64,000 nucleotides of DNA. It comes from an uncultured Eubacteriales bacterium (GTDB lineage: Bacteria > Bacillota > Clostridia > Oscillospirales > QAMX01). Below are positions 1 through 8,100 of the stretch, piece after piece (the first letter of the stretch is position 1; each line of letters starts with the position of its first letter). Location: assembly GCA_934546935.1 (NCBI GenBank), contig CAKTEH010000007.1:62001-126000 (forward strand), read 5' to 3'. Below the pieces are notes generated by a model. It did not search any database. It saw only the letters and a list, made by a program, of their open reading frames with translations, and was not told the DNA's origin. Both the position numbers and the translations under genes were made by a program.

Positions 1-1234
1 CAAGGGAAGCCGTCCACGGGTGCTGCTGATACCCCATACGGCCCGGACGGAAGTCCTGGGCGCAGGAGAGGATATAATCCGGCGTTTTGTAAGTATAAAT
101 ATTGACTTTTGTCATCGCTGTGAAGTCCGGAGTGCCTTCCGGAGCAGGGACGCCGGCTTCATCGCAGAGCTTATAGCGTTCACGGTAGGCAAAAATACGG
201 TTATTCATCCAGTTATAATAGGGAAATACCTTGGCGGAATTTTCGACGGTGAGACGGTCGGAATAAGCCTGAATGCCCCAGTAAAGCATGATATTATCAA
301 AGTCGGCCGGGTCCGCGCCATAATACTTGCCTTCCGCGACATCGATGGACATACGCTCACGGTTGATTAATACGTCAGGACGGTCGGTACCGGCTTTGGC
401 GATGGCATCCGGGCATTTGTAATCATAGGAGCACAGCAGGATGGCAATGTCGGAAATATCCGCCAGCGTCCCCTCGCCCCACATTACATGCATAACCGGG
501 GAAACCCCCTCGGTATCCGGGTCCATAATATTTGCATAGACACGGCCGTGTGTGGTCGGCAGATGGCCGTAAAAGCAGTTAACCGCCATATCAAACAGAA
601 GCTGGTCAATGATCAGACGGGCATTTGTGAGGATATCATCCTCGGCAGCATAATGCGCAAGCCCTAAAAGCGCAAGCATATCCTCTGCATAATAGCCCTG
701 GCAGAGCCATTCAGAAAAGCCGAAGCGGATGCGCCAGTCTTGCCAGCGGCGGATGTATTTGATTGCATGCTGGCGATGCCACTCCCCGGTTTCGCCGTTG
801 TTGAATATTTTGTCCGGGAAAAGCTGCCCGACAAGATATTCAGCGCTGTGGAAAAGGATCTGGTGGTTTTCGGTGAAGAAGCAGGCATGTACTTCGCCCG
901 GCTCGTCGAGCCAGTATTTGAAGCCGAGCAAGCTCTTTTCAATCTTGTGTGCATATTCTTCGCTTAACCGTGTGCCGCGGTGCTCGTTGAGCATACGCAC
1001 AAGGCAGGGAACAATAAAGTCCGCGCAGTCATTGCGCTTATCGATCCATTCCAGCGCGCCGTCAATGTTTTCATATACGACCGGCTCATTGGAAATACCA
1101 CGCATGGCGAGCTCCATCTTGGCAAGCTCAAGGTTTGCGCTGCGGAAGCTTGCGCGCCCAGCGTTCTCCACCGGTTTATTTTTTGCGGTTTCCACAACGT
1201 ATTTTAAATACTCTACGCCCTGATATTTTTGCAT
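1..1234 (-). CDS. Uncharacterised, probably carbohydrate-related helical protein (3' part beyond window)
   Basis: An open frame on the minus strand starts at ATG 1234 and runs off the left edge, giving at least 411 residues. The start is supported by a strong site (GGAAAGGAG) about 7 bases upstream. The protein begins MQKYQGVEYLKYVVETAKNK, has no signal peptide, and is rich in Trp, Tyr and His. A patch near the visible end (TPDYILSCAQDFRPG, then QQHPWTASL) resembles uncharacterised large proteins of the helical polysaccharide-lyase or glycosidase type; that resemblance is only an impression. It is divergent from the Gfo/Idh operon at 1383 and near a GH120 gene, so a sugar-polymer role is plausible. 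No catalytic residues can be assigned. Confidence 0.75.
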   Translation of the reverse strand, partial: MQKYQGVEYLKYVVETAKNKPVENAGRASFRSANLELAKMELAMRGISNEPVVYENIDGALEWIDKRNDCADFIVPCLVRMLNEHRGTRLSEEYAHKIEKSLLGFKYWLDEPGEVHACFFTENHQILFHSAEYLVGQLFPDKIFNNGETGEWHRQHAIKYIRRWQDWRIRFGFSEWLCQGYYAEDMLALLGLAHYAAEDDILTNARLIIDQLLFDMAVNCFYGHLPTTHGRVYANIMDPDTEGVSPVMHVMWGEGTLADISDIAILLCSYDYKCPDAIAKAGTDRPDVLINRERMSIDVAEGKYYGADPADFDNIMLYWGIQAYSDRLTVENSAKVFPYYNWMNNRIFAYRERYKLCDEAGVPAPEGTPDFTAMTKVNIYTYKTPDYILSCAQDFRPGRMGYQQHPWTASL

Positions 1235-1272
1235 TGCTGTACTCCTTTCCTGTTTGGCAGGTTGATGAATTT

Positions 1273-1300
1273 AGTATAGCAGATTTTTAGGTAAAAACAA
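1273..1300 (-). promoter_or_regulatory. Promoter for the minus-strand gene at 1234
   Basis: Read on the minus strand, TTGTTT (1300-1295) and TATACT (1278-1273) are separated by 16 bases and lie about 40 bases before the start codon at 1234. Confidence 0.45.
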
Positions 1301-1331
1301 GACAAAGCTGTTTATATTATTTAATTATTCC

Positions 1332-1360
1332 TTGTAATTCTTGCTTAACAATGGTAGAAT
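1332..1360 (+). promoter_or_regulatory. Promoter for the Gfo/Idh operon
   Basis: TTGTAA (1332-1337) and TAGAAT (1355-1360) are separated by 17 bases. A strong GAGGAGG ribosome-binding site follows just before the ATG at 1383. It is divergent from the promoter at 1273-1300. Confidence 0.5.
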
Positions 1361-1382
1361 TAAATAAAGAGGAGGAATTTGT

Positions 1383-2534
1383 ATGATAAAAGTTGCAATA
1401 ATTGGAACGGGTAATATTTGCCCGAGCCATATCCAGGCCTATTTGACATTTCCGCAGCGCTGCCATATTGTGGCGCTGAGCGACATATATCCGGAAAAAG
1501 CGCAGCAGCGCGCTGAGCAGTTTGATCTTGATGCCCAGATTTATTCGGATTATCATGAACTTCTAAAGACGGAGAAACCGGATCTCGTCAGTATTTGCCT
1601 TCCGCCTTATGTGCATGCAGATGTTGCAGTTGCCGCAATGGAGACTGGAGCCAATGTGGTCTGTGAAAAACCGATGGCTTCCTCGCTGGCCGAATGCGAC
1701 CGTATGATAGAAGCGGAAAAGCGTACAGGGAAATGGATTTGCTGCGTTGCGCAGAACCGGTTCCGCGATGACCATATGGGGCTTAAGGAAATCCTTGACG
1801 CTGGGTTGATTGGCCGCATTGTCCATGCGCAGATTGATTCCTACTGGTGGCGCGGACATAGTTATTATGATTTATGGTGGCGCGGGACCTGGGAAAAAGA
1901 AGGCGGCGGATGTACGCTGAACCATGCGGTGCACCATATTGACCTGCTTTTGTGGATGATGGGAATGCCCCAGCGTGTTACGGCGGTGCTGTCGAATGCC
2001 GCGCATGATAATTCCGAGGTGGAGGATATCTCTGTGGCGGTGCTGGAGTATGCCGGCGGTGCGCTTGCACAGATTACAAGCTCCGTGATTTCCCATGGGC
2101 AGCGTCAGAATGTAATTTTCCAGGGTGAGGATGCCATGGTCGGCGCGCCGTGGCAGCGCTATGCGTCCACTTCGATGCCAAATGGTTTCCCCGAAGAGAA
2201 TACACAGCTGGAAGCGAAGATCGATGCGATGCATCAGGCGCATCAGCCGCTTGCCCATACGCTGCATACTGCCCAGATCGACGATGTGCTTTCTGCGATG
2301 GAACAGGGCCGCGCGCCCTTTATTGGATCCGAGGATGGACGGCGGACGGTCGAACTGATTACGGCGATTTACGAATCCGGTTCCGCGCGCCGGACGGTGG
2401 AACTGCCTTTGAAAGCGGACGATGCTTTCTATACGACGGAAGGAATTTTGAAAAACGCACGCCATTTTTATGAAAAAGGTAAAAGTGTGGAAAATTTCAC
2501 AGATACAGGTATGAAAAATAGTTTTGGGAGGTAA
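1383..2534 (+). CDS. Gfo/Idh/MocA family oxidoreductase
   Basis: A 383-residue NAD(P)-dependent sugar or inositol dehydrogenase-like protein. The N-terminal Rossmann motif is GTGNICPSH (residues 8-16, a variant of GxGxxG). The family EKPM motif occurs near residue 96 (VVCEKPMASS); its lysine is usually catalytic. The C-terminal substrate domain contains the GGGCTLNHAVHHIDLLLW segment around residues 175-192, which carries the expected histidine pair. The start follows GAGGAGG. The next gene, 3 bases downstream, encodes a second member of the family, suggesting sequential oxidation and reduction of one sugar derivative. The exact substrate cannot be read from sequence; the nearby GH120 gene suggests plant polysaccharide breakdown. 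Confidence 0.9.
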   Translation: MIKVAIIGTGNICPSHIQAYLTFPQRCHIVALSDIYPEKAQQRAEQFDLDAQIYSDYHELLKTEKPDLVSICLPPYVHADVAVAAMETGANVVCEKPMASSLAECDRMIEAEKRTGKWICCVAQNRFRDDHMGLKEILDAGLIGRIVHAQIDSYWWRGHSYYDLWWRGTWEKEGGGCTLNHAVHHIDLLLWMMGMPQRVTAVLSNAAHDNSEVEDISVAVLEYAGGALAQITSSVISHGQRQNVIFQGEDAMVGAPWQRYASTSMPNGFPEENTQLEAKIDAMHQAHQPLAHTLHTAQIDDVLSAMEQGRAPFIGSEDGRRTVELITAIYESGSARRTVELPLKADDAFYTTEGILKNARHFYEKGKSVENFTDTGMKNSFGR

Positions 2535-2537
2535 AAA

Positions 2538-3620
2538 ATGGAACGTGTTGAAGGGCTCAACTATGCGCCGGTCGGTAAGCCGCAGCCGGTAGTAAAACCG
2601 GGAGAGTTTGTTTTTGCCGCCGTTGCGCTCGATCATGCGCATATCAATGGGATGACCAATGGCCTGTGTGAGGCTGGCGGTACGCTGAAATGGGTATACG
2701 ACCCGGATCCGGACAAGGTTCTTGCATTTTTAAAACGCTATCCACAGGCAAAGGCAGCGCACAGCCTGGACGAGATTCTTTCCGATCCGGAAGTGCATCT
2801 GTGCGCAGGCGCAGCAATTACTTCCCAGCGCTGTGCGCTCGGACTGAAGGTGATGGAAGCGGGGAAGGATTATTTCACGGATAAAGCGCCGCTGACAAGC
2901 CTGGAGCAGCTTGCTGCCGCCAAGGAAACCGCAGCGCGCACCGGAAAGAAATATATGGTATATTACTCTGAGCGCCTTCATAACGAGTGTGCGGTCTTCG
3001 CGGGCCAACTGATTGCGGATGGCGCTATTGGGGATGTCCTGCAGGTGATCGGCTTTGGCCCGCACCGGCTTTCCGCCCCTTCCCGCCCGAAATGGTTCTT
3101 TGAGCGCGAATATTATGGGGGGATTTTATGCGATATCGGCAGCCATCAGATTGAACAGTACCTGTTTTATTCCGGAGCGTCCGATGCGCAGGTTGTGCGC
3201 AGCCATATCGCAAACTATGCCCACCCGGAGTATCCGGAGCTTGAGGATTTCGGCGAGGCGATGCTTGTCGGCAATAACGGGACGTCGAACTATTTCCGGG
3301 TTGACTGGTTCACGCCGGACGGCCTGGGAACCTGGGGAGACGGACGTACGACAATTCTTGGCACAAAGGGCTTTATTGAACTGCGCAAATATATCAATAT
3401 CGGTGAAGAACGCACAGGCAACCACCTTTTCCTGGCAAACGGCGAGGTGGAGCAGCATATTCGCTGCGACGGGAATGTCGGTTATCCTTTCTTTGGCGCC
3501 CTGATTCTGGACGTACTCAACCGCACAGAAACTGCAATGACGCAGGAGCACGCTTTTAAAGCTGCGGAGCTGTGTGTAAAAGCGCAGCTGTCGGCCGAAC
3601 GCCTTAATTTACACAGATGA
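2538..3620 (+). CDS. Gfo/Idh/MocA family oxidoreductase (second)
   Basis: A 360-residue oxidoreductase of the same superfamily as its upstream neighbour but clearly divergent. It has an N-terminal extension (about 25 residues) before the Rossmann segment, which begins FVFAAVALDHAHINGM, so the usual GxGxxG is degenerate. DYFTDKAPLTS (near residue 115) corresponds to the EKP motif, with DKAP in place of EKP. CDIGSHQIEQYLFYSG (near residue 197) matches the GxHxxD-type substrate helix. The gene is 3 bases after the previous stop and has its own GGGAGG site, so the two are co-translated. Likely partner in the same sugar pathway; substrate unknown. Confidence 0.88.
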   Translation: MERVEGLNYAPVGKPQPVVKPGEFVFAAVALDHAHINGMTNGLCEAGGTLKWVYDPDPDKVLAFLKRYPQAKAAHSLDEILSDPEVHLCAGAAITSQRCALGLKVMEAGKDYFTDKAPLTSLEQLAAAKETAARTGKKYMVYYSERLHNECAVFAGQLIADGAIGDVLQVIGFGPHRLSAPSRPKWFFEREYYGGILCDIGSHQIEQYLFYSGASDAQVVRSHIANYAHPEYPELEDFGEAMLVGNNGTSNYFRVDWFTPDGLGTWGDGRTTILGTKGFIELRKYINIGEERTGNHLFLANGEVEQHIRCDGNVGYPFFGALILDVLNRTETAMTQEHAFKAAELCVKAQLSAERLNLHR

Positions 3621-3639
3621 AACAGAAGAGGAGGCGCTG

Positions 3640-4035
3640 ATGCTTGCCAATTTCTTACGTAACGCAGTAACATGGGCTGAAAAGGTTGCGGATATTCAGG
3701 CGCTTGTGTTGGTCGGTTCCTGTGCCCGGGGAACCAATCGGCCGGATTCTGATGTGGATCTTATTGTAGTGACGCCCAGGCAGATGGAGTATGTGGCGCG
3801 GCATGCGTTTGTGTCCCAATTTGGAGAAGTCGAGCGGGAGCAGACGGAGGACTGGGGCGCCTGTCAATCTGTGCGAATATTTTACCGCAGCGGAATGGAA
3901 GTGGAATTCGGTTTTGTGCTGCCTTCGTGGTTGGATATACCTCTGGATCCTGGAACGCGGGATGTACTGCGCGATGGTTGCCGGTTCCTCACAGATAAAA
4001 ATGCCTGTGAACAGGCGATACGGATGCAGTTATAA
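3640..4035 (+). CDS. Small nucleotidyltransferase-fold protein
   Basis: A 131-residue protein with the minimal nucleotidyltransferase motif: VLVGSCARGT at residues 23-32, then DSDVDLIVV at about 36-44 (GS followed by DxD). This is the pol-beta/KNT superfamily pattern that binds metal and NTP. It has the length of stand-alone streptomycin-adenylyltransferase-like or toxin-associated MNT proteins, but no HEPN partner is adjacent. It follows the two oxidoreductases by 19 bases behind a GAGGAGG site and ends just before a strong terminator, so it is the last gene of that operon. Acceptor substrate unknown. Confidence 0.8.
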   Translation: MLANFLRNAVTWAEKVADIQALVLVGSCARGTNRPDSDVDLIVVTPRQMEYVARHAFVSQFGEVEREQTEDWGACQSVRIFYRSGMEVEFGFVLPSWLDIPLDPGTRDVLRDGCRFLTDKNACEQAIRMQL

Positions 4036-4037
4036 GC

Positions 4038-4086
4038 GAACAAGTGCCGTGCAGGTTTTCTCCTGCACGGCACTTGTTCTTTTTTA
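4038..4086. terminator. Bidirectional intrinsic terminator
   Basis: A perfect 18-base-pair stem (4038-4055 with 4062-4079) and 6-base loop is followed by a T run on the plus strand. It separates the converging genes ending at 4035 and 4084. Confidence 0.9.
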
Positions 4087-6075
4087 AAATTCCAATGTGA
4101 TGGACGCATTACCCTTCAACTCGAATGGGCCGGGCATAACATCTTTTTCAGGGCGCAGCGCACCAAAAAAATCGCGGTCAAAGCAGTAATCGCTGCCGTC
4201 TGTCTCTTCAAAGCGCATTTCGGCATGGTAACTCTTTCCAAGCAGCGCTGAGCTTACGGCTGTATTGGACATCCCGCGCAGCAGCGGGGGTTCGACGTGC
4301 AGGCGTACAGTCCCTGCGGCCGGATCGGTTTCGATTTCAATACCGCTTTCCGGTCTTATGCAGGCATTATGGTCAATTGCGCTGGGCACGGCGTTTTTCA
4401 GATAGAGGTTACTACAAATGGAAGATGGAAGATGGGCTTCGCGCATCCCCGGGCCAAACGGTTTTTCCCAGAAACGGTTTTCCGGGCCTGGGTAGCTGCT
4501 ATAGCTGCCAAGCCCAACCGGGTATAGCATGGCGTTATTCTTTGAAGGGAGGCCGTCCATTTTGGCTTTTTCCTCAGCTTCCAGTTCTTCCTGTGTACGG
4601 GGTTTTAAGGGCAGATGCTCAAAGAAGCCGATTGGGACAGGCGTATCATCCAGGTCATCATCACGCAGGAAGATATTATTATAATAACGGTCGTCGCCGC
4701 CGATGATATTGGCGTAGCCGGCCACCGCCGTTTCATGCGGAAAATGGTAGGGCGTCTGACGGCCACGGTCGGGGTTTATGACAAACCGTCCTGCAAAAAG
4801 GTTATGTACAAAAGCGCCGCCCTGTGCAACGTTGCGGAAATTCATTTTGGACAGAAAAAGATTGTGGTCGACCATATAAGGCCCGTGGCAGACTTCTACA
4901 AAAAGATCTTCGGACAGGTTGTCGAAAAGGATGTTGCGGAACAGATGCGTTCCCTGCGCCTGCCAGTCAAACCAGACGCCACGGTAACAGCTGTAAATAA
5001 TGTTGTCGTGGATTTGGGTGTCGAGGGATGCGTGGAGCTTAATGCCAGATACTTCCGCGCCGTGGAAAAGCCGTTTGTGGTGAATATTATAAATCCGGTT
5101 GCCATAAATTTCGCTGAAAACTGCCCCCAGATGCCCAACAATCCCCGCCTGTTCACATTCTGAAATCTCATTGTATCGGATAATATGCCCGCCGATATGC
5201 TCCCGGTCCCAACCGCTGTGCACTGCACGGAAGATGACTTCCTGTTCGCGCTGCGTACCGAATTTGAATTTCAGGTTTGACCATTCGTTGTCGCCTGTTG
5301 AAATATCTTTCCCCAGGCTGATGCCTGTGCATTTGGAGTTGCTGATTTTGTTGTTTTCAATGATCCAGCCGCGGCTCCAGTGCGGGCCGATCAGGCCTTC
5401 CTGCAGCGCTGTCGGCGGCGCCCATTGTGTGGCGGCCTGTTTCATGGTAAACCCCCGGACCGTGATGTAGCTGCGGCCGGTTTCTTCCGGCCAAAAACAA
5501 TAAGGCCGGACATTGATCTCTACCAACTCTCGCCGGGGATCGGCACCCCCAAAGTTGGCCCAGATCGTGGTAAAGGTGTCACCGGATTCACAATACCAGG
5601 TCAAAAGCGAATCGGAAGGATATTTGGCGTTTGGCCATACGGATGGGGTGCGGACGTCGTCAAGGGACTGGCGTTCATAGAGCGCTTTCCCATTCAGATA
5701 GACTTCACCCAGATGGTTGCCTGGGTGATCCCCGAAAAGCCAGTCGCCGTAAAGCAGGGTTTTGAAAGGATTGCGGACAGGAAACAGCGTATCCGGTACC
5801 TGTGCGCGCCATACGCCGTCGCCTTCGTCTGTCCATTCTGCTACCGGCTCCGCGCCGGTAATCACTGTTTCGCCGTCTCCTGCAGCCTCGTAGATAATAC
5901 GGTGTTCCTGCGTGCCGCTGTTTTTCGGACTGACCCATTCGCGGTAAACCCCTGCGTGGACACGTACGGTATCGCCCGGCATAGCAAGTTTCGCAGCTTT
6001 TGAAATGGTTCGCAGCGGTTGTTCTGCCGTGCCGGGAGCACGGTCGCAGCCAGTTAAGGCAACGTGAAATACCAT
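4084..6075 (-). CDS. Glycoside hydrolase family 120 beta-xylosidase-like protein
   Basis: A 663-residue right-handed beta-helix protein. From memory of the family it resembles GH120 beta-xylosidase (XylC of Thermoanaerobacterium) throughout: N-terminal HVALTG...GTAEQPLRTI, GDTVRVHAGVYREWVSP (residues 34-50), IVGHLGAVFSEIYGNRIYNI (312-331), then WFDWQAQGT and LFVEVCHGPY. Asp370 and Glu394 line up with the catalytic nucleophile (Asp382) and acid/base (Glu405) that I recall for XylC, so the active site appears intact. There is no signal peptide, so it should act inside the cell on imported xylo-oligosaccharides. It lies 27 bases behind the L,D-transpeptidase gene on the same strand. The carbohydrate oxidoreductases converge on it. 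Confidence 0.85.
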   Translation of the reverse strand: MVFHVALTGCDRAPGTAEQPLRTISKAAKLAMPGDTVRVHAGVYREWVSPKNSGTQEHRIIYEAAGDGETVITGAEPVAEWTDEGDGVWRAQVPDTLFPVRNPFKTLLYGDWLFGDHPGNHLGEVYLNGKALYERQSLDDVRTPSVWPNAKYPSDSLLTWYCESGDTFTTIWANFGGADPRRELVEINVRPYCFWPEETGRSYITVRGFTMKQAATQWAPPTALQEGLIGPHWSRGWIIENNKISNSKCTGISLGKDISTGDNEWSNLKFKFGTQREQEVIFRAVHSGWDREHIGGHIIRYNEISECEQAGIVGHLGAVFSEIYGNRIYNIHHKRLFHGAEVSGIKLHASLDTQIHDNIIYSCYRGVWFDWQAQGTHLFRNILFDNLSEDLFVEVCHGPYMVDHNLFLSKMNFRNVAQGGAFVHNLFAGRFVINPDRGRQTPYHFPHETAVAGYANIIGGDDRYYNNIFLRDDDLDDTPVPIGFFEHLPLKPRTQEELEAEEKAKMDGLPSKNNAMLYPVGLGSYSSYPGPENRFWEKPFGPGMREAHLPSSICSNLYLKNAVPSAIDHNACIRPESGIEIETDPAAGTVRLHVEPPLLRGMSNTAVSSALLGKSYHAEMRFEETDGSDYCFDRDFFGALRPEKDVMPGPFELKGNASITLEF

Positions 6076-6102
6076 TATGCAGCCTCCTGTTATTTTATCT
6101 TT

Positions 6103-6858
6103 TTATTCAATTCCAAGAATTTCCGGAAGTGACTTTTCTTCTTTTGGAGTATAGGCCTCATTCTCTTTCCAGGGATTTGCGTCATCGGGGTCAGTTGGAT
6201 CCCAGCCTCGGTAAGGGCTTTGTGTATCGATGGGGATAAGCTCCGGCTTTCCAAGCGGGCTGGGATCGTCGTTGTCATAAATCTCCACCACTGTTCCCGG
6301 TGCACAATTGGAATAGATCCAAAAAGCGTCGGCACAGCACAGGCGGACACATCCCATGGATGCGCTTGTGCCTAGTTTATTGTATTCTTCGTATTTCAGG
6401 GTATCTTTGGATTGCGCTGTATATGGTACGGAGTGAAACAAGATATTTCCGATTATGCGTACGCTGTACTGGCCGTATACATTGCCGAACAGCGGCCGCC
6501 ATTCGTATTTTGCGGAGATCTTATAGGTGCCACTAGGCGTGGATTCTCCCACAGAACACAGCATAGCCATAACCGCCTCGCTGTAGCTGCCGGAGGAATC
6601 CTGTTTGTAAACGGTAACTGTATTTGTACGGCGATTGACGCGGATCTGAAAGGTTTCCGGATTTTCGATTTCACTTTGATCCGGCTCATAACGTATGGAT
6701 ACCATGGGGAACGCGCCGGCGTCAGCAAGCTGCACTGGCTGCGCCGGCGCGGACTGATAAACACGCAGCGGCGCGTCTGGCTGTACGGCGCAGACGACGG
6801 ATGTAAGGATAAAACAGGAGATAAGGAGAACAATGAGGTTGCAAGACGCACGATTCAT
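6103..6858 (-). CDS. Secreted L,D-transpeptidase (YkuD domain)
   Basis: A 251-residue protein with an N-terminal hydrophobic signal segment (residues about 6-24). The YkuD catalytic signature is present: FHSVPY with His142, and SASMGCVRLC with nucleophile Cys170 preceded by Ser and followed by the conserved Arg. The domain starts about residue 68 (FQIRVNRRTNTVTVYKQD) and ends near 200, followed by a Pro/Asp-rich tail. L,D-transpeptidases form 3-3 peptidoglycan crosslinks outside the membrane; in spore formers they also act on spore cortex or coat. It has its own good promoter (6905-6934) and is followed by the GH120 gene at 27 bases, an odd functional pairing that may be readthrough only. Confidence 0.9.
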   Translation of the reverse strand: MNRASCNLIVLLISCFILTSVVCAVQPDAPLRVYQSAPAQPVQLADAGAFPMVSIRYEPDQSEIENPETFQIRVNRRTNTVTVYKQDSSGSYSEAVMAMLCSVGESTPSGTYKISAKYEWRPLFGNVYGQYSVRIIGNILFHSVPYTAQSKDTLKYEEYNKLGTSASMGCVRLCCADAFWIYSNCAPGTVVEIYDNDDPSPLGKPELIPIDTQSPYRGWDPTDPDDANPWKENEAYTPKEEKSLPEILGIE

Positions 6859-6904
6859 AGCTTTTTTCCTCAGGCAGCATTGATTGAGTTATCCGGATGA
6901 TAAA

Positions 6905-6934
6905 AGTATAGCGGTGAATCGTCCTTTTTGTCAA
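6905..6934 (-). promoter_or_regulatory. Promoter of the L,D-transpeptidase gene
   Basis: On the minus strand, TTGACA (6934-6929), an 18-base spacer and TATACT (6910-6905) precede the start at 6858 by about 45 bases. Confidence 0.65.
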
Positions 6935-6985
6935 GGCTGTCAGACGTTATTCTATTTATATCGTGTTTTTCACATGCAAATATGC

Positions 6986-7021
6986 AAATTGCAAAAAATA
7001 CTCTTTAATTTTTTGCAATTT
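6986..7021. repeat. Perfect AT-rich inverted repeat upstream of the XRE gene
   Basis: Two 14-base arms (6986-6999 and 7008-7021) are exact reverse complements around an 8-base spacer, each containing TTGCAA. It sits about 75 bases upstream of the XRE regulator start, between two divergent genes. The stem has little GC, so an operator is a better guess than a terminator. Confidence 0.6.
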
Positions 7022-7097
7022 GAAGTATAACGCATGGAATATGGAGGGGAAATCATGTAGAATTTGAACGAAATTTGTCGAAAGATGGTGTGCAGTA

Positions 7098-7361
7098 ATG
7101 TCAAAATATGAGGATACATTAAAGAGAGTGTTAAAAATGAGCTTTCGCTCCACACGTGCGGAGATGGGAATTACGCAGGCACAGATGGCGGAGTTGCTGC
7201 ATATCTCAACAAGGGCATACGCGGAGCTCGAATATGGACGAAGCTTGTGCAGCACTTCTGTTTTTGTTGCTTATATCCTAAACTGCAGTGTGGACCTTCA
7301 GCATTTGTTTAATGAAATTGAGGCGGCTTTTGAAAAACTTGAAAGGGATACCATTGCCTGA
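7098..7361 (+). CDS. XRE-family helix-turn-helix regulator
   Basis: An 87-residue single-domain DNA-binding protein. The helix-turn-helix covers about residues 18-60 (EMGITQAQMAELLHISTRAY, then ELEYGRSLCSTSVFVAYILN), typical of Cro/C1-type regulators. The remaining tail is acidic and short, with no sensor domain. It is divergent from the L,D-transpeptidase gene; a perfect inverted repeat and a Spo0A-box-like site lie just upstream. No strong ribosome-binding site is visible before the ATG. Small XRE proteins of this type often control sporulation or stationary-phase genes, and the next confident gene is a spore-protein gene; that link is inference. Confidence 0.8.
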   Translation: MSKYEDTLKRVLKMSFRSTRAEMGITQAQMAELLHISTRAYAELEYGRSLCSTSVFVAYILNCSVDLQHLFNEIEAAFEKLERDTIA

Positions 7362-7557
7362 TTTGCAAGTTCAGAATCCAGGCAGCGCGAATCCGGTGTT
7401 GGTAGGCACACCTGCAAGCCAAAGATGCCTTACGGGTAAATACACCGATCGGGTTGAGGAGATTGTTTTGGATCTGGCGCTGTGTGCAGAAGGAACGTGC
7501 GTAAACAATGTGGATTTGCAAATCTGTTTCGACAAACATAAGCTGGATCTCTTTTAA
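7354..7557 (+). CDS. Possible small ORF overlapping the XRE gene end
   Basis: A 67-codon frame could begin at TTG 7354, 6 bases after GAAAGGG, overlapping the end of the XRE gene by 8 bases. The product is acidic with three cysteines (CLTGKYTDRVEEIVLDLALC in the middle). It matches no family I recognise. The TTG start and the presence of a Spo0A-like site inside its 3' end make it uncertain; it may be non-coding. Confidence 0.25.
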   Translation: MPDLQVQNPGSANPVLVGTPASQRCLTGKYTDRVEEIVLDLALCAEGTCVNNVDLQICFDKHKLDLF

Positions 7558-7795
7558 AATACAGCGGCTGCTGTTCTGCTTTTTGGTCTTTGGAAGATGG
7601 CCGATCCGTGTTTTGCAGGTATTTTCGAGTCAAGGAATGTTTTTATGCTTGTGTCTGGTTGTCGAAAAATTTCGCTTTGTGAACGAAAAACATTGCAAAA
7701 ACTGGAAAGATAAAAAACGCATATGCTGGATATGTGCGGGCAAGATAGTATTGCGCTGAGTGAAGCGAAAAGAAAAAGACAGGAGGTTAAAGGAA
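7558..7795. other. Gene-free stretch before the spore-protein gene
   Basis: About 240 bases (about 430 if the doubtful ORF at 7354 is not real) hold no convincing gene. They contain one Spo0A-like site (7658-7668). I could not identify a clear sigma-F/sigma-G promoter for the spore-protein gene. Confidence 0.5.
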
Positions 7796-7990
7796 ATGTC
7801 TAATAGTAGAAAGAACGTTGTACCGGGCGCTCGTGAAGCCCTTGATAAGTTTAAGATGGAAGCTGCCAGCGAGGTTGGCGTCAACCTGAAGCAGGGCTAC
7901 AATGGCGATATTACCGCAAAAGAAGCTGGATCTGTCGGCGGCCAGATGGTCAAGAAGATGATCGAAGCTTACGAAAACAGCATTAAGTAA
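7796..7990 (+). CDS. Alpha/beta-type small acid-soluble spore protein
   Basis: A 64-residue protein starting at ATG 7796 behind AGGAGGTTAAAGGAA. It carries the alpha/beta SASP hallmarks: EALDKFKMEAASEVGV with the GPR protease cleavage region, and a C-terminal GDITAKEAGSVGGQMVKKMI helix resembling the family G-x-L-T-x-R-x-x-G-x-x-GG-x-MVK motif. SASPs coat and protect DNA in the forespore and are degraded at germination. In-frame TTG/ATG-like codons further upstream are not supported. It is monocistronic, with a terminator at 8063. It is the best single piece of evidence that the host forms endospores. Confidence 0.93.
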   Translation: MSNSRKNVVPGAREALDKFKMEAASEVGVNLKQGYNGDITAKEAGSVGGQMVKKMIEAYENSIK

Positions 7991-8062
7991 ATCCGTTTTC
8001 AGATTTTCCTGTTCATACAGGCGTGTTTTTATGGGAATAGCGATTTTCCTGTAAATACACAC

Positions 8063-8100
8063 AAAAGCATGGCCATGATTATGGCCATGCTTTTTGTTTT
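8063..8100 (+). terminator. Intrinsic terminator after the SASP gene
   Basis: A 14-base-pair stem (8063-8076 with 8081-8094, loop GATT) runs directly into a T-rich tract. Confidence 0.85.

Larger units (their letters stand above)
7074..7668. promoter_or_regulatory. Three Spo0A-box-like sites
   Basis: The recalled 0A box core is TTTGTCGAAA. Matches lie at 7074-7084 (plus strand, TTTGTCGAAAG), 7527-7536 (minus strand, exact) and 7658-7668 (plus strand, first base differs). The first is 14 bases before the XRE start; the other two are in the gene-free stretch before the spore-protein gene. The core can also occur by chance in coding DNA, for example at 8779 and 21226. Confidence 0.4.
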
